A stretch of 64,000 nt of DNA from Neptunicella plasticusilytica (GTDB lineage: Bacteria > Pseudomonadota > Gammaproteobacteria > Enterobacterales > Alteromonadaceae): assembly GCF_047922965.1 (NCBI RefSeq), contig NZ_CP150481.1, forward strand, positions 930,001 through 994,000. The letters are read 5' to 3'. Within the stretch, counting starts at the first letter, position 1. Each line of letters begins with the position of its first letter. The translations under genes and the position numbers were made by a program. This document shows positions 32,383 through 41,700 of the stretch, piece after piece. Below the pieces are notes generated by a model. It worked only from the letters and a program-made list of their open reading frames with translations, made no database searches and was not told the origin of the DNA.

Positions 32383-33188
32383 GGGTCAGAGTAATTGATT
32401 TACTGTGGTTCGGTAGGCTATGTTTGTTTTCAGTTGCACCTTAATCCCAAGTGGGTGTTCAAATGGCTAGGCTTCCCAGGCTAAACTTGCCAAATATTCC
32501 ACAGCACGTTATCCAGAGAGGTAATAATCGACAGGCGTGCTTTTTTACCGATGATGATTACGTTGTCTATTTGGATAAGCTAAAAGATTATGCCAATAAA
32601 TACAGCGTAAAGGTTCACGCCTATATCTTGATGACCAACCATGTTCATCTGTTAATGACTCCTGATACCGAAAAAGGTGTTAGTCAGTTAATGCAATCTT
32701 TGGGGCGATACTATGTACGTTATATCAATCAAACCTATAAACGGTCAGGAACGTTATGGGAAGGGCGGTATAAATCTACAATAGTAGACAGTGAGCAGTA
32801 TCTTTTGTTGGTCAGTCGATATATCGAACTTTACCCGGTTAGGGCAAATATGGTGCGGCATCCGGCTGAGTATCCCTGGTCCAGTTATCATGGAAATGCA
32901 TTGGATAAAGATATAGTATTATTAACCTCTCATCCTGCGTATCTGGCATTAAGTAAAAATCTGGATGAAAGGAAGAACGTTTATCGAGCGCTATTCAATT
33001 CTCACATCCCTGAGCTAACCATAAAAGAAATTCGGGACGCGACAAACAAGGCTTGGGTATTGGGTGATAATCGATTTAGGCAGGAAATCCAGCAACAAAC
33101 AGGACGTAGAACGTTTCCACAATCCCGAGGTGGAGATAGAAAGTCAAAGGGATACAAGAACAAGGTAGAAAATCAATAACCCTGACCC
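32383..33188 (+). mobile_element. REP-type tyrosine transposase element with terminal inverted repeats
   Basis: GGGTCAGAGTAATTGATT at 32383-32400 is matched in inverted form at 33171-33188 (16 of 18 bases). The two repeats frame the transposase gene exactly, the right one overlapping its stop. This suggests a self-contained 806-base unit. Confidence 0.65.
32463..33179 (+). CDS. REP-associated tyrosine transposase (Y1/HUH family)
   Basis: Single-strand-acting transposase or RAYT of 238 aa. Seen: MARLPRLNLPNIPQHVIQRGNNRQACFF, the HUH-type pair H60-V61-H62 in YILMTNHVHLLMTP, and YYVRYINQTYKRSGTLWEGRYKS, which holds the candidate catalytic Tyr. The C-terminal part (SRYIELYPVRANMVRHPAEYPWSS) is also typical. 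The ATG at 32463 is preferred to an in-frame GTG at 32451. The C-terminus is basic (GRRTFPQSRGGDRKSKGYKNK), suited to DNA binding. Confidence 0.9.
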   Translation: MARLPRLNLPNIPQHVIQRGNNRQACFFTDDDYVVYLDKLKDYANKYSVKVHAYILMTNHVHLLMTPDTEKGVSQLMQSLGRYYVRYINQTYKRSGTLWEGRYKSTIVDSEQYLLLVSRYIELYPVRANMVRHPAEYPWSSYHGNALDKDIVLLTSHPAYLALSKNLDERKNVYRALFNSHIPELTIKEIRDATNKAWVLGDNRFRQEIQQQTGRRTFPQSRGGDRKSKGYKNKVENQ

Positions 33189-33212
33189 TATTGAACCACC
33201 CTATTGAACCCA

Positions 33213-33281
33213 CGCTGGGTATTGATGACCAATCATGTGCATCTGCTATGTACCCCAAATAAAGCCACAGCCGTATGGTAA
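33213..33281 (+). pseudogene. Relic of a second REP-type transposase
   Basis: Reads WVLMTNHVHLLCTPNKA before a stop at 33279-33281, clearly the HUH motif of the same family as the gene just upstream but with different wording. A missing base in CACGCTGGG breaks the expected HAWVLM frame. The preceding CCCTATTGAACC is directly repeated (33187 and 33200). From 33282 to 33504 I see no gene. Confidence 0.65.
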
Positions 33282-33504
33282 ATGATGCGATAAATTTTTT
33301 GTTTAGTGGTGAATAGAAAGCAATGCCCACTTAGCCTGCTTGTTTTTTGTACTTTTATTCGATTAGGTATACTATTATTAGGTAAGCTGTTGAGATGTAG
33401 TGAATTTAAAAGTTCTAGTTATAGCAACAAAATTGCTAATAAATTCTAGAAGTGGTCGATTTCAAACTTATTAGGGAACCCACTGGGTTTATAAAGGAAA
33501 AGTT

Positions 33505-34029
33505 ATGAGAAATATAATGTTTAGTCTTTTCGCTGTATTACCACTGTGTGCTTGTCAATCAGTTGATCAAGATTTCTATGCGGTTAACTCTGTCGGTTCA
33601 AACAAAACAATGAGTTATTTAGTAGGTTCTCAAGTTAAGTCGGATAGTTTTTTTCATGATCATCATACAACATATATAGTCAATATAGATGGTCAATTTA
33701 TTCAAGAGCCGAAAAAGCATTATGCGGTTCCACTCAATATTGAGCCCGGCAACCACACCCTACAAGTTGCTAACGAACAGGGAACATTTAGTACATATGT
33801 TCCATTGAAATTTCATGCGAAAGAAGAAGAAAGCTATATCGTTAAGTCAAAAATTGTAGATTTAAAACGTGCGCTTTTATGGATTGAAAATAACGATGGG
33901 GATGTAGTTACTCCGGTTGTTATTGCGAAGCGCGTTACAGACGAAGTTTCTTACGCGCCAATAAGACTTGATCGTAGTCCAGAATGGTCAAATGAATTAC
34001 GTAGATCTAGTACATTGACGTTTAAATAG
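33505..34029 (+). CDS. Hypothetical lipoprotein
   Basis: 174 aa, not recognised. The start MRNIMFSLFAVLPLCACQSVDQD has a lipobox-like LCAC, so an acylated Cys and a membrane anchor are likely. The rest is soluble and beta-rich (YIVNIDGQFI, NIEPGNHTLQV, SYIVKSKIVDLKRALLWIENND). The layout INIEPGNHTLQVANE resembles PEGA-like or stress lipoprotein folds but no family can be named. RBS AAAGGAAAAG precedes the ATG. Codon use is more AT-rich than the flanks and it sits among mobile-element remains, so acquisition by transfer is plausible. Confidence 0.65.
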   Translation: MRNIMFSLFAVLPLCACQSVDQDFYAVNSVGSNKTMSYLVGSQVKSDSFFHDHHTTYIVNIDGQFIQEPKKHYAVPLNIEPGNHTLQVANEQGTFSTYVPLKFHAKEEESYIVKSKIVDLKRALLWIENNDGDVVTPVVIAKRVTDEVSYAPIRLDRSPEWSNELRRSSTLTFK

Positions 34030-34135
34030 AGTAATTATTGTTGCTCACATATTTTTGTGGACAACACCTTTCTTTGATTATAAAACTGCCGCTTCTAATA
34101 TTATATATAGATTTTCATTTTATCGTTATTGGGAT

Positions 34136-34162
34136 CAAAAGGGTCAGACACTGACCCTTTTG
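34136..34162. repeat. Palindrome sharing the GGGTCAG end motif
   Basis: CAAAAGGGTCAG-ACA-CTGACCCTTTTG, a 12-base perfect stem. It contains GGGTCAG in both directions, the same heptamer found at the ends of the REP-type transposase element and the IS10-type repeats. It could be a solo REP-like sequence or a terminator for the lipoprotein gene 107 bases upstream. Confidence 0.6.
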
Positions 34163-34253
34163 GTCTGCTTTTATACTTTTTATCGCCTCGTCCAACTTTG
34201 AGCTGCCAGGATTTTAAAGAGTTAAACTGCCCTTTCCTAAAGGAGTAAAAACG

Positions 34254-35222
34254 ATGAAATTCAAGTTATTGCTTGTAATATGTTGGGGATTGCTGGTCGG
34301 TTGTGCCTCTTCCAATGATGTGGCGGATAATATAAACACTGCTGAGCCCGAAATTTTTAATCTGTATCCCGGTGATATTCCTGGTGCTAAATCCACCGTT
34401 AATTTGGAACACGTTCGCGATATCTCGCATCCTGATACCTTCTTGATGGATATTACTCTTCCTACTCTTACTGCTTATTGGCCTGAACCAGCAAAAGCTA
34501 ACGGTACGGCTGTGATTATTTGTCCGGGCGGCGGTTATGCGGGTGTTTCTATTGTCAAAGAAGGTTCACAAGTTGCGGAGCGATTCAACCAGTTAGGTGT
34601 GACTGCGTTTGTTTTAAAATACCGAATGCCATTGACGCAAAGCATGCAAGACAAAAGTCTCGGACCACTACAAGATGTGCAGCAAGCAATCAGTCTGGTA
34701 CGTAAAAACGCACAATCATGGCATATTGACGCGGATAAAGTCGGTATTATGGGTTTTTCGGCTGGAGGTCATTTGACTGCGTCAGCAGCTGTGCATTTTG
34801 ACAACCCAGTTACAGCTGAATTGGCCGAGCATAATATCAGGCCTGATTTTCAGATTCTGATCTATCCGGTTATCAGCTTTATGGATGAGATTACTCATAA
34901 AGGCTCGCGAGATAATCTCATTGGCCCGGCATTTAGCCCAGAGCAAAGTGTGTATTTTTCAAATGAGCGACAGGTTACTGATAACACGCCGCCTGCTTTT
35001 ATTGTGCATGCCGGAGATGATACTTCCGTTCCGGTAGAAAATTCGCTGGTTTACTATCAGGCGTTACATCGGCATCAGGTGCCTAGCCAGTTACTCATTG
35101 TTCCTGATGGTGGTCACGGTTTTGGATTGCGTAACAACTTTGACTGGTTTAACGACCTGGAACGCTGGCTGCGGAATCGTGGTTTGTTGTCCCATACAAA
35201 CCTGTTATCCAACACGCTCTAG
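34254..35222 (+). CDS. Alpha/beta-hydrolase lipoprotein, acetylesterase-like
   Basis: 322-aa serine esterase of the BD-FAE/acetyl-xylan-esterase-like group. Lipoprotein signal with lipobox LLVGC (Cys17). Oxyanion region CPGGGYAGVS; nucleophile S169 in GFSAGG; acid D255 or D256 in HAGDDTSVP; base H288 in DGGHGFG. The close likely role is removal of acetyl groups from xylan or mannan oligosaccharides, which would suit the hemicellulose genes downstream; other short-chain ester substrates are possible. Last four bases overlap the end of the convergent YitT-like gene. Confidence 0.82.
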   Translation: MKFKLLLVICWGLLVGCASSNDVADNINTAEPEIFNLYPGDIPGAKSTVNLEHVRDISHPDTFLMDITLPTLTAYWPEPAKANGTAVIICPGGGYAGVSIVKEGSQVAERFNQLGVTAFVLKYRMPLTQSMQDKSLGPLQDVQQAISLVRKNAQSWHIDADKVGIMGFSAGGHLTASAAVHFDNPVTAELAEHNIRPDFQILIYPVISFMDEITHKGSRDNLIGPAFSPEQSVYFSNERQVTDNTPPAFIVHAGDDTSVPVENSLVYYQALHRHQVPSQLLIVPDGGHGFGLRNNFDWFNDLERWLRNRGLLSHTNLLSNTL

Positions 35223-35845
35223 TTCGCTGGTTGCGCGCTTATTTGCGTGGTTTGGGTTTGATAACGGCCGGGTTTATGGTTCATGGCAATCACCAGATTC
35301 ATCATAACTGAACCTGCCACTGACAGTGCGGTTATCATTGGAGAGCTGATGATCAGAGAAATGGTCAGGATCCCCATATCCACCGCCATCTGAAATTTAC
35401 CAGCGCGAATGCCAAAGCGGCTTTGTAAATAAAAGGCCAGAATGCCGATGCCACCCAAGCTGCATTTATGCCGGAACAACACTAACAGTCCGACACCAAT
35501 AAGGAGTCCGCCGGCAAGGGCGGCAAAAATCGGATGGGAAATCTTGACTTCAAACCAGTAGGGCATATTTTCGACAAGCATTGATACCAGTGTGACGGCA
35601 ATAAAGGTTTTAAGCGTGAACAGCCAGCCCAGCTGCTTAACTGAAAGATAATAAAATGGCAGATTGACCAAAAAGAACATCAGGCCAAAGTTGGCTGGAA
35701 TAACGTGACTCAGAATTAATGCGATACCGGCGGTGCCGCCAGTTAGCAAGCCTTCGGCTTTAAACGACGACAAGCCCAGTGCGACCATCACTGCACTGCA
35801 AAAAATTGCAAAGATGTCTTCATAAACCTTGTGCTGTAGCTGCAT
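35219..35845 (-). CDS. YitT/DUF161-family membrane protein
   Basis: 208 aa with about five hydrophobic segments and the family blocks FKAEGLLTGGTAGIALIL, LFRHKCSLGGIGILAFYLQ and AGKFQMAVD (the repeated TGGTxGIA / SLGGIGIL pattern). YitT-family proteins are of unknown transport function; this is the short form without the C-terminal DUF2179 domain. Transcribed toward the esterase gene. Confidence 0.8.
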   Translation of the reverse strand: MQLQHKVYEDIFAIFCSAVMVALGLSSFKAEGLLTGGTAGIALILSHVIPANFGLMFFLVNLPFYYLSVKQLGWLFTLKTFIAVTLVSMLVENMPYWFEVKISHPIFAALAGGLLIGVGLLVLFRHKCSLGGIGILAFYLQSRFGIRAGKFQMAVDMGILTISLIISSPMITALSVAGSVMMNLVIAMNHKPGRYQTQTTQISAQPAN

Positions 35846-36186
35846 GGGATCCCCGTTTCTGTTGTCCTTCAGGCGCGCATTCTACGTGGTTTAAATCATG
35901 TCGCCAGACCTGGGCTGGAGCTGTCATCGAAGACAAAATCGATTATGGGGTTGTTCGTTATCAGGATGTAAATAGCCCCGAGTTGGACAGGGCTGAACAA
36001 GCAAAGTATTAACAAATCGGGCAGATTTGTTTAGTTATATTTACGTTTTGGCCGACTAGCGTTTTTAGATGAAATGACCTGCCAAAACGTCAATAAATTC
36101 ATACACAATAAACAATGATGCAGCTGACTAGTGAAAGCAACAGCCGATTTTGACTATTAACTCCACAGATGCGCTAATATAAAACT
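35846..36186. other. Divergent intergenic region, nothing recognised
   Basis: 341 bases between the YitT-like gene and mscS. It must hold both promoters. I see no clear operator, RNA or repeat; short frames here have no family features. Confidence 0.4.
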
Positions 36187-37413
36187 ATGAGATTTTATCT
36201 GGCTTTATTGATACTGATATTTTTACCTTTGGGGCACGCCGGTGCGAATGTCTTTGGCGATGCTTCAATCCCCTTGCCACGCGCCGCCAGTATAACTGAT
36301 ACCGCTGCTTATCTGCCTTTTATTCAGGAGGAACAGGCATCGACGGGCAGCCTGTTTTCAGCACAAAACAACACAAGGGTTAGCAGCGAGAGCAATGCCA
36401 TCTGGGAAGAAACAGTACAACTTTGGCACAGCTTTGTATTAAAGCTTCCCATGATGGGAGTGGGATTAATATTTTTTATTGTGATTTTCCTGCTGGCGCG
36501 TCCGTTATCGGAAATATTGGTAAAGCCTGTCACTTATATTGGCACCAGTGAGTTAATCAAGGTGGTTACCCGGCGTTTAATCAGCTTTGTGATTATCCTG
36601 TTCGGTTTTTATTTGTTGTTACGTTTTGCCGGTTTAAGCGATTTTGCCGTGGCGCTATTGTCCGGTACCGGTGTGATGGGGTTGATTATCGGCTTTGCTT
36701 TTAAGGATATCGCCGAGAATTTTATTTCCAGCCTGCTGCTGAGTATTCAAAAGCCTTTCAAAATCGATGATGTGATTGAGGTTGAGGGCCGCTTGGGTGT
36801 GGTCAAACAGGTCACTGCCAGAGCCACCACGCTGGTCGACTTCGATGGCAATCATATCCAGATACCTAACGCGACTGTGTATAAAAATATTATTCGTAAT
36901 CTTACCGCCAATCCCAAATCCAGGGGCAAATTTGTAATAGGTATTGGTTATGACTCCAGTATTATCGAATCGCAAAAAATTGCTCTTGGCGTGTTAAATA
37001 ATACCGAAGCGGTGTTATCGGATCCTGAACCTCAGGTGCTGGTGGACGTGCTGGCATCTTCAACGGTCAATTTAAAAGTCTATTTCTGGATCAACACCCA
37101 CCATCATAGTTTGCTTAAGGTGTCGTCATTTTTAATGCGCACCATTATGCGCGAGTTTGAACAACAGGGAATCAGTATGCCGGATGATGCGCGGGAAATT
37201 ATCTTTCCTCAAGGCATCACGCTGCACCAAACCGGCAGTGAGCCAGTTGAACAAGATAAAAAGCGCAAGTTTGACGAGCAACCGGTGCTGGATGAAACTG
37301 GTCAGGATCTGCAAGACAACCAGCAAATGGACGATCTGAGCAGTGATGCCGAAGATATCAGGCAGCAAGCCAAACAAGCTCGAGATCCGGAACGGGGTGA
37401 TAATATTCTTTAA
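36187..37413 (+). CDS. MscS-family mechanosensitive channel
   Basis: Small-conductance channel family, 408 aa. Signal-like N-terminus (MRFYLALLILIFLPLGHAGA), a periplasmic linker to about 75, three helices (about 88-108, 128-150, 155-180) and the pore helix FAVALLSGTGVMGLIIGFAFKDIAENFISSLLL, then the beta domain SIQKPFKIDDVIEVEGRLGVVKQVTARATTL and DGNHIQIPNATVYKNIIRN. The pore Gly/Ala pattern and QIPN motif are standard. The C-terminal tail (from about 345) is a long charged, probably disordered extension. Stop abuts the stop of the convergent LacI gene with no base between. Confidence 0.93.
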   Translation: MRFYLALLILIFLPLGHAGANVFGDASIPLPRAASITDTAAYLPFIQEEQASTGSLFSAQNNTRVSSESNAIWEETVQLWHSFVLKLPMMGVGLIFFIVIFLLARPLSEILVKPVTYIGTSELIKVVTRRLISFVIILFGFYLLLRFAGLSDFAVALLSGTGVMGLIIGFAFKDIAENFISSLLLSIQKPFKIDDVIEVEGRLGVVKQVTARATTLVDFDGNHIQIPNATVYKNIIRNLTANPKSRGKFVIGIGYDSSIIESQKIALGVLNNTEAVLSDPEPQVLVDVLASSTVNLKVYFWINTHHHSLLKVSSFLMRTIMREFEQQGISMPDDAREIIFPQGITLHQTGSEPVEQDKKRKFDEQPVLDETGQDLQDNQQMDDLSSDAEDIRQQAKQARDPERGDNIL

Positions 37414-38421
37414 TCAGGAATTATCTGGACTGCGTGGCGGTGCAGTGCTTTCCCTGATTACAAATTCATAGGGTAATACGTGTTCCATTTGGCTTGGTTG
37501 TGAGCCTTCGATAAGGCTTAGCAGCAGCTCTGCCGATTTTTCACCAATCTTGCCTGCAGGTTGGGCGATTGAGGTGAGGGTAGGTGTGCAGTACCGAGAG
37601 ACTTCCATATCATCAAAACCGCTGACCGAGATGTGTTCTGGCACTTTAATGCCTTTATTAGTTAATCCTTTCATGGCGCCAATGGCCATTTCGTCATTCA
37701 TGCAAAACAAGGCGCTGGGCAGCCTGGGCATGCGGGTAAAATATTCTACCGCGTTGAGGCCTGACCAAAAGTTAAAATCACCTTCAACAATCAGTTCGGG
37801 ATCAAACGGAATACCGGCTTGTTCAAGCGCCAGTTGATAACCTTTCAGCCGGTCAATGCTGTGCGGGTTATTCGCCAGGCCTGATACCACGCCTATTCGG
37901 CGATGGCCGAGCGAAATAAGGTAGTCCACCACTTTTTTACTGGCTCCTGCATTATCTATTCGCACGGAAGGATAGGGGGTATTCTCACAGCCAGCGGCAC
38001 TTATCGCAATCACACCGGATTTTGGCAGGATTGAATCATGTGCTAGATAAGGGCGAAGATTAATAATGCCGTCGGCCAACCGGGTTTCGACCATACGGAC
38101 AAACTCCATTTCACGCTTGGTCGAATCTTCAGTATCACCAATGAGCACATTGTAGTTTTTCTTCTGCGCCACTTTTTCAATACCGCTAATAACCTGGGCA
38201 AAAAACAGGTTGGCGATATCGGGCACCATCACCACTACAGTACTGGATTGCTTATGTCGGAATTTTTGCGCCAGCATATTGGGCTTGTAATTCAGCTTTT
38301 TAATCGCTGCCTGGGCCTTGCTCAAATTGTTCTTTGATACTTTTTCGGGCGAACTGAGTACTTTGGAAATGGTACCAACCGATAATCCTGCTTCTTTCGC
38401 TACGTCTCTTATGGTGGCCAT
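37414..38421 (-). CDS. LacI-family transcriptional regulator
   Basis: Sugar-responsive repressor, 335 aa from the ATG at 38421; the frame is open further but MATIRDVAKEAGLSVGTISKVLSSPEKVS is the canonical start of the LacI helix-turn-helix. Hinge helix and periplasmic-binding-like effector domain follow (VVVMVPDIANLFFAQVISGIE, FDDMEVSRYCTPTLTSIAQP). It is divergent from the GH26 mannanase, with two palindromes of the same half-site in the shared region, so it most likely represses the mannanase/TonB-receptor genes and itself. The effector (mannose or a manno-oligosaccharide) is inferred. Confidence 0.92.
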   Translation of the reverse strand: MATIRDVAKEAGLSVGTISKVLSSPEKVSKNNLSKAQAAIKKLNYKPNMLAQKFRHKQSSTVVVMVPDIANLFFAQVISGIEKVAQKKNYNVLIGDTEDSTKREMEFVRMVETRLADGIINLRPYLAHDSILPKSGVIAISAAGCENTPYPSVRIDNAGASKKVVDYLISLGHRRIGVVSGLANNPHSIDRLKGYQLALEQAGIPFDPELIVEGDFNFWSGLNAVEYFTRMPRLPSALFCMNDEMAIGAMKGLTNKGIKVPEHISVSGFDDMEVSRYCTPTLTSIAQPAGKIGEKSAELLLSLIEGSQPSQMEHVLPYEFVIRESTAPPRSPDNS

Positions 38422-38507
38422 GCGTTTTGCCTGTGTAATTAATGTTCGTTCAGCAAAGGCGTTATGTTGGCAAGTTGTAGAAAATAATACCAGCAAAAAC
38501 TGCCCAG

Positions 38508-38535
38508 CCTTAAAATGAACCAGTTCATTTTAAGG
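38508..38535. promoter_or_regulatory. LacI-type operator proximal to the regulator gene
   Basis: 13-base arms around a CA centre: AAAATGAAC-CA-GTTCATTTT, 87 bases upstream of the lacI ATG. Same half-site as the palindrome at 38723. Confidence 0.75.
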
Positions 38536-38675
38536 TGATGAATAGACTAAAATTAACCAATTCGGACATAATTGTGCCTCTCGTCACGGATCAGTTCTTT
38601 TCCCTGGAATGTAAATCAATTGTTTTTATGTTGTAAATACTCAAGAGATGGTTTAAGTTTGTCCTGATATTGAAT

Positions 38676-38687
38676 GTAACCGGTTAC
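38676..38687. promoter_or_regulatory. Second-type palindrome GTAACCGGTTAC
   Basis: Perfect 12-base palindrome with a CCGG centre but a different half-site from its neighbours. A one-change version lies at 54347-54358 before the second TonB receptor, so another LacI- or GntR-like regulator may link both transcription units. Confidence 0.5.
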
Positions 38688-38722
38688 TTTGCGTATTTGT
38701 ATTGGCCGGTTTTTTAATAACG

Positions 38723-38746
38723 ATAAAATGAACCGGTTCATTTTAT
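38723..38746. promoter_or_regulatory. LacI-type operator before the GH26 gene
   Basis: Perfect 24-base palindrome with the core AAAATGAACCGGTTCATTTT, 53 bases upstream of the GH26 ATG, where it could block the promoter. Confidence 0.82.
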
Positions 38747-38798
38747 GTGTTGTGATGACAGCGTCGATGACGGGCGACAGTTAATATAGGGGTTAACA

Positions 38799-41700
38799 AT
38801 GAGATTTTTAGATAACATCAGGCCGGGAGGCGCATTGCTGCTAGCGTTGCTACTTGCCGGTTTTACAACAGGTTGTGTCGACGAGGCAAAGCTGAATACT
38901 GAACAGGTGACTTACACGCCGGAGGAGCGGCCATTAGGTATTATTGCTCCTGACAGTGCGCAATATGAACTGGGCAGTGCCACGACCGTTACTTTGGCCG
39001 GTCGCTTGGTAGGGACGGTCAACGGCCAAAGTGTCCAGTGGACACAAACCAGCGGTACACCAATTGAAGGCGTAACAGACTGGACGGCAGAGCAATTAAC
39101 TTTTCCTATGCCCCAAGTGGATGGCATCGAATCGTTTGATTTCCAAATCGCTGCTCTGGAAGCGGATGGCAGTCAAGCCGTTGACGCCGATGGTGAACCT
39201 TTGGTGGCGACTACCAGTATTACGGTATACGACCCGCAGGTATTGATTGTTTATGAAGTTGAAGACAGTTCGGTTGCCGAGCTTGTATCGGTTGGATTGA
39301 TTTCAGAAGGATCTGACGGTTATTTAACCGGTGCAGTCGGTACTCATACTGCCGACATTGTACCCGGTGCATCAGTCAAGTTTACTATCAATGTCGAACA
39401 GGACAGCTTTTTTAGCCTGCTGGCACGCTTCGGTATCCCCTCCGCAGGCTATGGGAGTAAAAATGCTATTGTCAGCGTCAACGGCGTGGATACCGAGCTG
39501 GTGATCAGTGCGACTGGCAGTTTTGCCGACTATCCGGTAGGGACTATCAAACTGACCGCAGGTGACAACCTGATTGAAATAGGTGGCGGGTGGAATTACT
39601 ACCGACTGGACAGCATCAAAATGGTGCCGGCTGCCGAGCCACCAGCACCATTACCGGTGCCTGCCACGTTAGTTAATCCAAATGCCCAGGCCTCAGCGGT
39701 GAGTTTAATGGAATATTTTGCCGCCAATTACGGTTCAGCTACCTTGTCAGGCCAAACCGAGTACAGCAACAAAGTGGATGGCACTTTCCCGCTAGCCGAG
39801 TTTGATAAAGTGGTTGCCGCGACCGGAGATGATGCACCAGCTATTGTGGCTTTCGATTTTATTGATTTTTCATCCAGCCGGGTGGCTAACGGTGCCGATC
39901 CTGAAGGTCTGTCGGAAGCGATGATCGCGGCGCACAACGATAAAAATGTGATCCTTTCCGCCTTATGGCACTGGAATGCACCCATGCATTTACTGGATGC
40001 CGATGGTGACGGAGTGGGGGATGATTCCGGCAGTGACCAGCAAGCCTGGTGGTCAGGTTTTTATACCCGTGCTACCAGCTTTGATTTGGCCGCGGCTTTG
40101 GCCGATACCTCCAGCGCCGAATATCAGGCGTTAATTGCAGATATTGATACTGTTTCGGCTGAACTGAAAAAGTTTGCTGATGCGGATATTCCCATTTTAT
40201 GGCGACCATTGCATGAAGCTCAAGGCGGTTGGTTCTGGTGGGGGGCAGCGGGGGCCGATGCGTTAAAACAGTTGTGGGTCTTGATGTACGACCGCATGAC
40301 CAATGTGCATGGGCTGAATAACCTGATTTGGGTTTATACCTATACAGGTGATTTGGATGTCAGCTGGTATCCCGGTGACCAGTATGTGGATATTGTCGGC
40401 TATGACGGTTACGACGCCAACAATGCCGATAATCCGTTCAAGGGGCAATATGCGACCCTGAAAAACCGCCACAATGGCAAGAAACTTATCGCCTTAACCG
40501 AAACCGGTACCATTCCTAATGTTGAATTAATGCATCAGCAAAATGCCTGGTGGTCTTTCTTTATTACCTGGAATTCCGGTGGGGATTACGGCCCCGATGG
40601 TATTGATAGCGCGGTTATTGATGCTAATTATGCCTATGATGGCGTAATCAATCTGGCTGATATTCCCGGTGGTCGTTCCAAGATAGAACCCGGTAGCTGG
40701 GACAACTTTGAGCCTTCTACCGCCAACTGGGGGGCGCAGATTAACTGGGCCAATACCGATGGGATTGGCGTGAGTAGCAACTGGTCAGCCAGTGGTGCCA
40801 ACGCATTAACCCTGATTAAGGATCTGAGCGCTGAAACCGACCCTACCGGTGTGGTGTTCCAGGCCTATCCCGAAGGAGGAATCGATGTCAGTGGCGTAGA
40901 CAGTATTACTGTCAATGCTAATGCCATTAATACCGGTGCTGGCACTACCATTAAGCTGTTTATCAAGCACGGCGATGACTGGGTGTGGGTGGATTCCGGC
41001 GCTATGCCAGTAACAGACGGTGGTATTGAACTAAGCGTGGATGTGTCCGGTTATGAGTGGTTGGCCGGTTTAGGTATTCAAATAGAAAATTTTGACAGCA
41101 ATGCAACAGCCGCCGAATTCTATCTGGATAACGTGCGGGCCGACGATACAGTTCTATACGATTTTGAACCTGCCACGCCAGATTGGGGAGCGCAGATTAA
41201 CTGGGCCAATACAGCGGGTATTACGGTTACTGATGAATGGGCTGCCAGCGGTTCGCGGGCCCTGACGCTGCATAAAGATCTAGCTGCAGAAACCGACCCG
41301 ACTGGCGTGGTATTTCAGGCCTATCCGGTGGATGGTATCGATGTCACTGATGTCAGTACTATCAGTGTTTCAGCCCACGCAGTTGGTGCCGGCGACGCTA
41401 CTACCATCAAACTATTTATCAAACACGGCGATGACTGGGAGTGGGTCGACAGCGGCGCAATGGCGATAGCCGACAACGGTATCGAGTTGCAGGTAGATGT
41501 GTCGGCCTATACCTGGCTGGCCGGTTTGGGCGTGCAAATCGAAAACTTCGACAGCACCGCCAGCGATGCAAAATTCTATCTGGATAATGTCCGTGCGGAT
41601 GACAAAGTGTTGTACGACTTCGAAGGCACCGGAACCTGGGAGTTCCAGGTGAACTGGGGGCCGGCGGCAGGAATTCATCTGGCTACCGACTGGACGACTG

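Noticed and set aside
30236..34162. Island read as a prophage or integrative element
   Set aside because: No integrase, attachment repeats, tRNA, phage structural or conjugation genes; only transposase-type elements and one lipoprotein.
35779..36012. 77-codon plus-strand frame between the YitT-like gene and mscS
   Set aside because: Starts inside the YitT-like gene on the opposite strand, composition unlike a protein, no ribosome site or motif.
38757..38775. ATGACAGCGTCGATGAC before the GH26 gene as a third NagR box
   Set aside because: Only the left half-site matches; the right half lacks TGTCAT at the correct spacing.
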